This document shows, one piece after another, positions 36,328 to 47,400 of a stretch of DNA of 64,000 nucleotides. Position 1 is the first letter of the stretch. Every line of letters starts with the position of its first letter. A program made the position numbers and the translations under genes. Origin of the DNA: Tyto alba (lineage: Eukaryota > Chordata > Aves > Strigiformes > Tytonidae). The stretch spans positions 42,821,515 to 42,885,514 of the forward strand of contig NW_024881328.1 in NCBI RefSeq assembly GCF_018691265.1, in the 5' to 3' direction. The notes under the pieces are model-generated. The model was not told where the DNA came from. It saw only the letters and a list, made by a program, of their open reading frames with translations, and did not search any database.

Positions 36328-38757
36328 GATACCATTAAACCTCATCTTTTTAAAAAAATCCCTGGTTTAGTTAGATAAAGAGATTTTATTAGAGCTGATG
36401 TATTTATTTCTCTCTGGTACTGCAGACATAAAAGTGAAGCGATACCCAACCCCAAAACTAGCTGTTCCATCTGATGCGTCACTGCACTAGAAAGCAGAAG
36501 ATAAGGATTTGGGAAAGCGTACACATCAGATTGGCACTAGCGTTTGTATTGGAAATTTACCCAGGCAGGTTAAAAATAACACCTCGAACATTCGCAGCCA
36601 TGCTGAAGGTCGCTTTCAGCAGAGCTGCTGTTTTTATAGTAAGAGCTCCTGGTGACATGTGACTCGCTATTGCTAGTATTTTTGTCCCCAGAAAACATGC
36701 CGCGCAATCAGCTTCCCTTGGCTGAGAATTAAGGTCATGGGGGCCAGTCACAACCAATACAACAGTGCCACAGCAGAGAAATCGAGTCCAACGCCTACTT
36801 GCATGACTTGTTTTCCTTCTTAAAAGTAATCCTCCACTGACTTGCATTGAAAAAAGTCGGTTTTGTCTACCAGCACACTCTGGCCAACATTCCCCGTTAC
36901 GCATTCGCACGGTTTTAAGCCCCTTTGCTGCAGGGTCCAGTTCCAGTAAGAGTCAGCACGGCACCAGAGGTGTTTACACGGTCGAAGTCGCGGAGCTTCC
37001 CAATCTTCTGGCCTTGCAGAGCACCAGCAGAGAGAGAGAGGAGAGCATCGTTCCCTTCAGGAAGGTGCTTTTGTAAGCCAGCCGGCTGAACATCCATGGT
37101 AACTAACCTGGGGGGATGCTCTCCGTGGTGACCCTGGGGACCCAGGCTGGGCTCCACGGTCTCCATTTAGAAAGGAAGCAATTCCAACCGGGTATGCCTG
37201 ATGCTGCCTTCAGCTCTGGCTTCTCAAGGCCTTCACAGGTGAAAGAGGCCTTGCTGCTTCCTTCCAGTTGTGAAGTTCTCTATAAATGTTTCGTGTGGGA
37301 GGAAAGAAAGTGTCTTCAACAGTTAAATCTTCAATTTAGGGGAATGGACTCTGCTGTGAAGCTTCATCTTTACTGGAGACAACAGCAGGAGACAACCGGC
37401 CAAAGGACAGGAGAAAAAAGGCAAGTCATACAAAAGTTACAATCCAATCCACATGGCAAATTAGGATTTCAAGGATGAATCTAAATACTCAGATCAGAAT
37501 CATATTACAGGAGAAAACCAAATACACTTTAACAGCCAAGTCCCTGTTCCCACCAGAACTTTTTCAGAGGATTTTGCATTTCTTTTTTTGAAGGGCATAT
37601 GAGCACCACAGATCATTTTTTGGCATTTTCATCCCATCCGGCCTCCCTTCCTTAATAACTGCCCCCTTCTGTACAAGCCATGCTCAGCACAGACTCAAAA
37701 CAGGATAAAGCTAAAGTACATGTTTCTACAGGGTAAGTGGAACCAAAGTGAAACTATACCAAGTCCTGAAGCCCTCTCCGTCCTCCTCTCTCACAGTCCA
37801 GGCACAGCGCTCATTATCAAGGCTCATCACCACCTCACATGGTAACGGCCTCATTTTCAAAAGATTGCTTGCCCACCCTCCAGCAACTTGCAGAGCACAA
37901 GCTACAAAATCCTCATCCTCCAAGACAAAGCCCATCTTGCTACTGGTTTTCCAGGAATGGAAGAATCCCCTGTTTTGTTTTCTAAGGGTGGCTTGTTCCC
38001 AAATATTAACAGGTGCTTCACACGTGAGCTTCCATCCCTCACCACTGGAACTTGCCGAAGTCATTACTTGCTGTTAGCAGAGCTGAGCAGTAACCACGTA
38101 TAATGAACCTAAGTCCTCTTTCCAGGTTGTCCTTGAAAGTCGAGGTGGTATGGATTAGATGCTATTTGTAATGGCTGGCAGCAAGTGTTCACATTGATCT
38201 CTTCTCCTCATTCTTTGCTGGGTTTTAAAGGAAAAGACTTCCTGTTTAAAAGGAGTGAGAATCTTTAATTCATTGCCAGCACTTCCTTTGGCTGGAACAT
38301 AGAACTGATTTAAGGGTTTCTTGAAGTTATCTGTACTTAACAGATAAATGAAGATACCAGCTTCATGAAAGATTTCTGACTTATTATTCCTCACAGAGGC
38401 CCAGAAAATAAAGGCCTGTTTAGCATCTAAGACATGCTACGCAGCAGCCACCCAGTAAAAAGCTGTCGGTGCAGAACAGAAAGATTTTTATTCAGTAGAA
38501 CATGAAAGCTTCATCCATAACATACTGACAGCCATCAGTGAAACAGGGAGCCAAGGGGAGCCGTAAATCAGAGGTGCCAAACCCGGCCCGCAGGACGCAG
38601 CTGGGATGCCTGATGTGGCTCCCACAGAAAAATTGCATCTCCAGCTGCCGTGGCCTCCTCCGGGCACAAACTCCACCAGTAAGGTACTGCTGGCTTCGGA
38701 CCTTAACCAGAGCCATACAAAAGGGAAGAAAATAAATCTTCAGCAAGAAATACATTT
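36328..38757. other. Unique non-coding sequence, one two-strand open region
   Basis: Between 37726 and 38077 both strands are open for about 110 codons (see the findings). No known domain is recognised. A pyrimidine-rich acceptor-like site ends with AG at 37795-37796 on plus. Confidence 0.45.
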
Positions 38758-38778
38758 AAAAAAAAAAAAAAAAAAAAA
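38758..38778 (+). repeat. A21 homopolymer
   Basis: Twenty-one A followed by GGTTAAAAAG. Simple repeat. Confidence 0.85.
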
Positions 38779-38829
38779 GGTTAAAAAGTAGAGAAGGGAA
38801 AAATTAAAGTCAACTACCACTCAGTGAGA

Positions 38830-38841
38830 TTATATATCTAT

Positions 38842-38872
<31 letters not shown>

Positions 38873-38874
38873 TC
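38830..38874. repeat. TATATC/TA microsatellite
   Basis: Units of TATATC and TATC pass into a pure (TA)n run, about 45 bases in total. A compound AT microsatellite, likely length-polymorphic. Confidence 0.9.
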
Positions 38875-39487
38875 TCAACTTGTGAAGATGCATATGAAGA
38901 TGAAGAAAGATGTTTATTGATTTCTCTCTCAACCAAGGCGTTGCCTTATTTAATGGAAAACAGCAGAGATAAACCTCTTGGATAAACTAGCAGTGGAAGA
39001 ATCCATTTCCCCAACAGAAAGAATCAATGATTATCCATTTTCCCTTTTATCCTCCTAGTCACACAGCGAATTTGAGAAAACGAGCTAACAGCAGCTCCCA
39101 TCTGCTCTCCTCCCAGATGTTTCTTCAGCTAAAGAATCCACGGCGCAGTCTGCACCAAGCCTGTTTTGATAGGATTTTCTTATAAAACTTGAGCATAATA
39201 AGTAAAGCAGCTTCACTCTGAACGCTAAATTTAATGCAAGTCTGCAGCTTGACCATATAGCCCATAGACCTGGGCATGCAGATGTGGTCTCCCAGGACTA
39301 TGCAGTTTTGTCCAGCTCATTTTAAATTGGAAGAACACTAGCTTGTGGATCTGGAGTAGCACACAGACCTTAACTACATGAAAGAACACAAGTACAGAAT
39401 AACAAAGTATTTAAGCAAGAACCACGCTGAGAGGTCTGAAGTCCCCTGCAGCACTTTCCCAACCCCCCAACAAATAAAACTCTGTAT
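38875..39487. other. Unique non-coding sequence
   Basis: No gene, repeat or RNA recognised. Confidence 0.45.
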
Positions 39488-39501
39488 GGGGGGGGGGGGG
39501 G
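39488..39501 (+). repeat. G14 homopolymer
   Basis: Fourteen G followed by AGGCAGGGGAGG, so several G-tracts lie within 25 bases. Potential G-quadruplex on the plus strand. Confidence 0.85.
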
Positions 39502-39788
39502 AGGCAGGGGAGGAATACAAAGTACATTTACTGTAATACTCACAGATGAAAAATTGTAATTGCTCTGACTTGACATCTGGTTTCTATTTCGCTTCCATTA
39601 TATCAGATTACATAACAAACAGATGATGCACTAGAGCTACAGCCTTCTTCTGCAAGTCTTGTGCGGATTTGGTGTTTACATTCTTGTTCATAAAAATTTA
39701 AGCTATGCCACACACACACAGGCGTGTTTGAAGCAGACAAAGGCAAAGGCAATCGAGCAGTTTTCAAAGGAAAAAATAGGACTGATTT

Positions 39789-39821
39789 GGGGGAGGGGGG
39801 GGGGGTTGTGGTGTGTGTGTT
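39789..39821 (+). repeat. G-rich then GT-rich simple repeat
   Basis: G5, A, G11, then TTGTGGTGTGTGTGTTT. A compound G/GT microsatellite about 290 bases from the G14 run. Potential G-quadruplex. Confidence 0.85.
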
Positions 39822-42800
39822 TAAATCCATATAGAAAATATTCCATTTCGCAATCCAGTTCAGAAATTGAATCTGCATATAACAGCGCTTGCAGCTGTAC
39901 AGACAAAGTTTATAAGAACAAGCCACAGGGAATACACAAGTTTACACCCGGGTGAAACAGTTAGGTAAGAAAGTGCCAAATTTAATGATGCAAATGCAAA
40001 TACCACTCTGCCCTGTCATGTCACTGTTATCTAACGAAATGCAACTCACATCACTCATGTCCCCCCCTCCTCCATCTTCTAATTTGGGTCTGTAATTTTT
40101 TTTTTTTTCCCCCCCTTCAGAAAATGGTACTTTTAACTCACTTCTGCTGTCATAGTGATTCACAGTCTTAAGAGCATATGCAAACACATAACTTTCAAAA
40201 TCAGACATCTACTTTGCTGACCTCGTCCCTAGACACACATTATAAACTTTCTTCTGAGTCAACAGCACACCCTCCCTTGGCAGCACTTCAGGAAATCAGG
40301 CAGTCATTATAAAGCTGATTCAGCTGAATACAGGTGATCCTCATATGCCAGCGAGGTTTCAGTCCGCCGCCACTACACAAAACCCATAGCATACCTTATC
40401 AGAACAGATTACAGATTTCTTTCCTGAGTGTGCCTGCATGTGCTTCCTTCCTCAGCACTGAAAGATGCAACAAAAACAGGTGCCTCTGAGTACACTGCAT
40501 TTTAGAAACAGGCATATTAATGCAGTTGCAGGGTTCCAGTAACATACAAAAACATCTCTGAAGCTTCTCAATCGCGGGCTCAAACACGCAGTTTTAACCC
40601 CCATCCCCAGTTATCAGTTTGATTGAATCCCCCTTCCCCAAAACACAACACACAGGAATCAACACCCCAAAAGCTGTAAAACTATGCGGCTTGTGATGAT
40701 CCTGTGCTTTTTTCCACAAGTTTTATCTGGAACAATTCTGAATCATTTACAAATTCCACATATACAGAAAACTGCATCCACAAAATATTTTCCACTCTTA
40801 GAATATGCAGCAAGTGACCCCAAATTTGGAAGTACCCCCAAGCTTCCAACAGCACGTTTATCAGCTTGGCCTCCTTTACCTGCACTTTTGCATACGTTTA
40901 TGTCCTGCAAAGCACAGGTGGAGCATTTGGGCCAGAAAAAGCATCCAGATTATCAAGCACCATCATGCCAAGAATTATATACTCACTGAATATATTACTT
41001 TATACTCATCTTGGGCTCTCTGTTTCGTTTCTTAGCAGCCCTAAACATCTCCTACTGCTCGCTATCAGACAGGACACTAGACTAGATATGCACACGAGCA
41101 GGCTGATGGGCACACACTCTGTGATTGGATTTATAGCTTCAAGTAAAGACCAATTCCAATCGGGACTTTCCCATTTTGGCCCACAGACCCCTCATCACCA
41201 CAAGTTATTTTTGAAAGAAACAAACATGGAACTTGCTCTGCACGAGAACAAAAGAGCTAGCGTAGCAGCCACTACAATTGAGGGTGTAAATTTTGCCCTG
41301 CAAGAGAATCAAAGAGGTCTTATGTGGAGAAAATAAGACCTAACACACAGCACAGGTTGCATAAATCCAGACATATATTCCTACCATGCAGCTTTTAACT
41401 GTCTCATGCACAACCACTTATAAGAGCTCGTTTTTCTCTGCACAAACCCACTCACAGGAAATTTTTGCAGGATGTGTTATCCCTTTGATACGTAAAGATT
41501 TTGGTGAATAATGTTGCAGGCAACCCCTCTTTCACACACCCTACTAAAAGGGGTTCAAGCAAATGCAGCAACTGACTCCTTCACACACTTACCTAGGCAG
41601 ACTTTCAGGCGTCTCACACTGCTTCTGGTAGAAGTTGAACAAATCTCATTTTTAATCATTAGAACTGACAAAAAATTTCTAAAAAGATTTTCTGCATTCT
41701 GTCTCTACCAAAACAGCTTGGTATCAACAGGCCCTAAGAGCTGACAGGTAGCCCTGACATCTGAACCAAATCCACAAGAGCAGGTATGAGATCCTCGTGC
41801 TTTGTTTGGGAAACGCCTGCCAAGACTCCCTGCGGATGGGACCGCTCGGAGTAGGAGCTACGTGACATTTAAGTTGGAGTCAAATGGGAAAATAATAAAA
41901 CCACTGACAGTTATCACCTTAGTACTTTCTGATTTTCAAAGGTCAGCTATTGGCTTTTCTCCCCACCTTCTTCTTACATAAATCTACACACATTTACCTT
42001 ACATGGTGTGCAGATGATATCAGAAATGTTGAAGGCAATTGTCAACTGACAAGTGGAAAAATACTCCAAAATACCATCGTTTTCAAGAAGTCTACCCCTC
42101 AGGTACTACAGGCATCTGCTGCCAGCCTGGCAAACAAAAGCAAAAAGGATATTCTGCCAGTGAAAGAGAATCCACTTCTGGTCACACCTTAATAGGTTTA
42201 TCGTTAAGCACCAAGCAAGTCATTAACATCTTAGAACAAAAAGACTGTATTAGATGTATTCGACTTCTTACCATGAGGTGCTTTTTCCCTCTGAATATTT
42301 CCCCACTGGACTAGATTCTTAGCAAGTCCAGGAAGAACTACTTGAAGCAGTTGCTTAGCAGAAGAGAGAAAGGAAAAAAAAAAAAAGGGCGGAGAGAAAA
42401 AAAAAAAGGCAATGCCACCTCCCATTACAAGTACCAACCACTGAGATATTTAAGGTCTCCTAACGAAGTTCCATGAAAACAAAGCACAGATGCATCAGCT
42501 CAGAGGAAAACAGCCAGCAGCAAGGAGCAGAGGCAGAGCTGCTCCAACCGACAGCCCCAGCACGGTTCAGATGAGACCTCAAGGAACAGCAGTTCCTTAC
42601 TCCAGCACATAGCTTATACCTACCCCCACTTCGCTTCTCTTCTTGAAGAATTAAAATTAATATGCTTCCATTTCACCTTCAAAAGATCTTCAGGTATCCG
42701 TCTACTAAAATGCATCAGGGTTGCATTACATGCCTTAAAACAATTTAACTGCACCAGCTTTCTTACAAATCTAAGAAAGCCTGGCGGTTAGGTGTATTAC

Positions 42801-43840
42801 TCAAAGGTAGCCTGCTATTTTGATGGTTTGGTAAGGCAAAAGTTGGGGTATAAATCTGTCATTGGACTAGGAAAACGTTAACCAGTACCCAATACCCTGT
42901 GTCAGCAAGGAAAGCTGCACTTACTAGAGCCACTATTTTGGCTGCAAAACCCACCGTGGATCCGGCGTTCCTTTCTGTGAAACGTTCACACTAAACCCAG
43001 AAACACACAACACACTCCTGGGGGAAGCCGTCGCGTTGGCAAGCGGGCAACCACCTGCTAGCCAAAAGGAGAAGGAGCTTCACATTCTAGCGTGGATAAA
43101 CTACCACCTAATTGGACTCACTTCAGTTATCCTCCAGCTGAACTCTTGCTAGCATTACCTTAACTCACTCCCAGTAAGAGACCGTGCCTACATCACCTCC
43201 TAGCCCATGCTGATGAGATGTTTATAGGTGGTGAAGAAGTTCAAAGCAGTGGATTGTTCTTTGAATACCTCCTCCTGCTGATGGGGCAGGGGAGGAAGAA
43301 AACAAACAGGCAGCAAAGGGGGTCCTCTCCAAAAAAATCAGCACACAGCCCTAGCCATAACAAGCCTTCCAGCATGCCAACAGCAGAACAGCGAGCTCCA
43401 CAGGGATGACGAAGGATGCAAAGAGTTTTAATTCTGTGCTTCCTGACATTTTTATTTAGAGCAGCATGTGACAGTGTGAGAAAAGGGACAACATGGCTCT
43501 GACTTTCTGGGAGGCCAAGATGAAAAAGCTGTTTCTTCAGCACCAAAATTTTAAGTACTTATTCATTCCTGCTTGTCATCTGTAAGCAAACTACTCCTCC
43601 ATTCATTACAGACTGGCAGAATGCAAAGGCGTAGTGCAGAAGCCTTCGCTTTTACTATTATAAATGATGCTATTTTTGCCTTTAAGCCTCCGGTATCACA
43701 AATCAGATCTCCTTCACACACATCACCCCCCAGCTCCCTCCACTCAGCTATTGTGTCTTCCAGAGCTGTAGGTGTTTTCCTCCCACAGCTTTACCTGCTG
43801 AGAGCAATCGGGAGCGAGTTGTGACATCTGGCTGCTCTGC
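39822..43840. other. Unique non-coding sequence with small simple repeats
   Basis: T13C7 at 40096-40115 is a homopyrimidine tract. The purine tract near 42370-42407 is described separately. The longest open frame (40866-41336, 156 codons from a TTG) is unrecognised and is discussed in the findings. Confidence 0.45.
42370..42409 (+). repeat. Polypurine tract with two A-runs
   Basis: Purine-only apart from one C: A13, GGGCGGAGAG, A11, then GG. Contributes to low-complexity frames on the minus strand. The second A-run is followed by GGCAA, as at several other places. Confidence 0.75.
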
Positions 43841-43990
43841 TACGGTGCAGCAGCGTTGCAAAGAGTTGCGTGCGTAAGGTTGTGTACAACTGCTTATTTA
43901 TAGGACAATCCAATTAATAAAGAGCTGCACACGGCCAGCAAACCACTGCTGACAGCACAGCTGTCACAGTGACTGTCCAATTTGTGCTTA
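43841..43990. promoter_or_regulatory. Motif-rich block: MEF2-like, CCAAT, homeodomain-like, E-box
   Basis: Within 150 bases there are TTATTTATAG (43894-43903, the same ten bases as in the 26.3-kb block), CCAATTAAT (43910-43918, combining a CCAAT box with a TAAT homeodomain core), CACAGCTGTC (E-box) and several CpG. It could be a small enhancer or distal promoter. Short motifs are common by chance and there is no splice or transcript evidence. Confidence 0.25.
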
Positions 43991-44372
43991 ACCCCCCGAG
44001 CTTTCAACATTAACGTCACCTTTCAACACAGGAGAACAAACTGCCACGGCCGCTCACCATCAGACAATGCCAGACATCCAAAGCTTCGGCACACATTGCA
44101 TTTTCTGCCCTCTCATCTGTTTCCACTAGCAATAACTTTTCACTTCTGCTCAAATGCCAGACAAAACATCTTTAAGCTGCCAGCATGCTTCTCTGCTGGC
44201 ACAGCCAAGGGCACTCTGCAAAGGTCAGTGGTTTGAAGAATCTGCGCAACGTATCAGAAAGCCCTGTGAGCATGTGATGCTTGGAATGAGAGACTGATCC
44301 ATAATTAGATGTTTCAGTGTTTGTTATCCTGGAAAGAGGTCCACAGCAGCATTTCACGAGTCCGATACTGGC
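43991..44372. other. Unique non-coding sequence
   Basis: Nothing recognised beyond short chance frames. Confidence 0.45.
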
Positions 44373-44405
44373 GGGGGGGGGGGGGGGGGGGGGGGTGTGG
44401 TGGTG
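44373..44405 (+). repeat. G23 homopolymer followed by TGTGGTGGTG
   Basis: Twenty-three G, then TGTGGTGGTG. Strong G-quadruplex potential on plus. The exact run length is suspect, because sequencing of long G-runs is error-prone. Confidence 0.9.
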
Positions 44406-47400
44406 AAAAAAAGCCACACAGTTGAATTTATTTTCTCAGCATCTAAAATTTGGAGACCAGCGATGGTACACGCAGCCCAGCACTCCCTAGCAGAGGCAGG
44501 GCTGCCTGCTTTGGTCGTGTTTAAGAACCTTACAGCTCAAATACCTCTGATTGCATCTCACACATGAACCAGGTTATGTGGAAGCTCCGAGTCAGAAATT
44601 TTCTAATTTAAGTACTCAACGGTCAATCAGTGAAAGTGTCCAGCAGGCTCCATTAGTTTCAATTTGGGAGGAAGGAGGAGAAGAAACACCTCGGTCTGAG
44701 TTTTCCTCCCCATGTCCTCCCTGTGCACAAAGGTATCCTCTGCACAGCTTAGTCAGCAAAATTACTAACTTGGAAGTGGCAGAGTAGTAAATAAAGGGGA
44801 TCTGAGTCGATAAATCACTTTAAAATTGCCAATACAAAGAATATATTAACAAACCAGGATGTCATTAACAACTTGCAAATGTGACAAAAACAGTCAGGCT
44901 CGCAGACATGATGAAAATGCAGTCTTGCGGGAAAACACTTAAAAAAATTTAAGAAAGTGAATACCAAGTATTCTGCCTCTTTCAAAATAAGAGCCAGTTA
45001 CCATCTTACTGACAACAGTTTCTAAACACTACTTACTACGTCTTAGTGCAAAATAATTCCACTTTGAGATACTGGGGGAAAAAAAAAGCCACCACAGTTC
45101 AAAAGAAATAGTCCCATGCCTGTTTCTTTCAAGAGAAAAAAATGAGTTTCTAGCACAACAAAAGTAATCTTTCAACACAACCATGCCTCGTACTTTTGCT
45201 TGCTGAAGCCACAAATATGCATGTGTCTAAACTAACTACAAGCATAATTATTTCAATATAAAAACAAGCTCCTTCTGCAGAGCTCTGGCGGCTTCAGGAG
45301 TTTGCAAAGCAAAGCGAAACACCACAACCACACTCCTTGATGCCAGCCCTGCTCCCAGCTCACCTTCCCCAGGAGGGAGGGCTCGTCCCACGGCACCACA
45401 GGCCAGGGGAGTCAGGCTCTCGCAGCTAAAGAAATCCAACTCTCACAACTGGCAGCTCCCGAACAACTATTCTCCAGCCAGCCTCTCATGAAGAAAGCAG
45501 CTTCAACAGTAAAATACAAACCAAAGTAAGCAGGAAAGAAGGACTTTTAGAGCCCATATGAAGCTATTTTAAAAATTCCTTCCAGGAGGAAGAAAACCGA
45601 TACGGTTTTAAGCTACAAGGGCCCCTTGCTCCTGCTAAAAGTCCTAATCAATGCATGGGCTGCTGGGGTCTGTCCTTACAGCTCAGTATTGATGAGGAGC
45701 TACTGAGGGTCTGACAGGTATTGTAGCCTTAATAGGACAAGAGCAAGGTAAACAAGGACTGGCTGTCAATGAAAGCATCTACTCAGCAGCAGTGTCATCT
45801 ACCCTTACTTTGAGACCAACACACTCAGTACAAATGCATTAGCAACTTCTTGGCTAGGCAAAGGCTGCACTCCGTGTGTCCAACCTTAACTTGCTTATCC
45901 AGTCTAAGTCTTAACCAAGGCTGGCATTTCTCTACCCGGTGTCTAACTGGCCAAACCCCAAAATTTACAGAAACGTTGCCAGATGCATCCTGCCACACTG
46001 TGCATGCTGTGATGGGCACTACCAGCACACTGGATGATCCAGGAATGAGCACCGGTGAAGGCTGATGCTGCAGACAGGGCAGCAACTTCTCAGGTCATCC
46101 TCTGGGACTTCAGGCACAAAGGAAGTCAAAGAGACAACTCAATGTGTAACGGCCAGCACTGGGCACCTTCCATCCCTGCTCAAACAGCAGTCCAGAGAGC
46201 TCCTCACCTCCGCGGAGGGAAACAACTATGACACATCCCAGCCTGATTAACGTGGATATTTAATCGCCAGCTCTTCAGCCAGCAGTTCCCAGGGAAAAGA
46301 AAAAGCAGAGCACACCCTGATTTAACACATAGCTTTATTCAGCAGTTAGGAAGTCTGTCTTTAGCCCAACCTCATTTCTCATCTATACCACACCACGCTG
46401 ATACCCCATTTATTTAAAGGTATGTCGGACACCTGAAAGAGGGAAAAGTGAGTGTGTGTGTGTGACGAGCAGGCTACAACACCCCAGTTCGACATCAGAC
46501 TTCAGAAACACCCCGATCCAATGTCAGCCCAAGCCAAAGAAGCCCTAAGAAATAAACTTTTGCCAGTTCAGATGGGAGGAGCCCAGACAGACAACTGTCA
46601 ACGCAGCAGTATCACGCACGCTAGCGAACAGGAGCTGATGGGTACCCACTGCAGAGTTGGTATCTGCACCAAAAGATGACCCCGTAGCCAAACTCAACAA
46701 AAAAATCCTTCAGAAACTCAAGCTTTGGTAACCAAAGCAGAGTTAGGATAGACATACACACACAGGAATACACATAACCCCACATCCCTGAGCCAACTCA
46801 AAACAGCCGTGTTGCTGTCTAACAGCTTCATATACTCCTGAGCAGCCACTTTCTGCCAAGATCCAACAATTCAGGCTAGGCACAGACTCTCACTACAGGA
46901 ATGGCACAAAAGCATAAACACCGCCATCTGACTTTACAATTGAAAGAAGGAAAAGCACATGCAGTCTGCACACCAGCACAGGTATGGGTAAGCAGCTGCC
47001 AAAAAGCCACAGTGACATAACCACTGCTGCCTTTTCCTGCAACGTTCAACATCTCGTGCCTTCTCTGGCACATCTCAGATGTAGGAATAAAACTACACTG
47101 TGAAACATTTTTAAATAAACATTTTCATGCTCAAGCCTCAAGTTCTAATGGAAAAAAGGTAGGGGGAGGGAGGGGCGAATATTGTCTGCACATACTATGC
47201 ATTAAACTTGACCAAAATATGTAAATCTCTTCATGAATATTAGTTCAGAACTAAAGACAGGAGGAGGAAGGCAAAGGGGAGACATTGATGCTGTAGCTCC
47301 AACGCTTGGCATATGATAAATGATCCCATACCAGAAAATACAGAGCTTGTCAAATGCCTGCTTCAGGCTGAGAACAAGCCACACTTTCCTATCTGGCAAT

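Noticed and set aside
39903..40208. Minus-strand 88-codon frame ending at 39942
   Set aside because: It is crossed by the T13C7 simple tract and has no recognised features.
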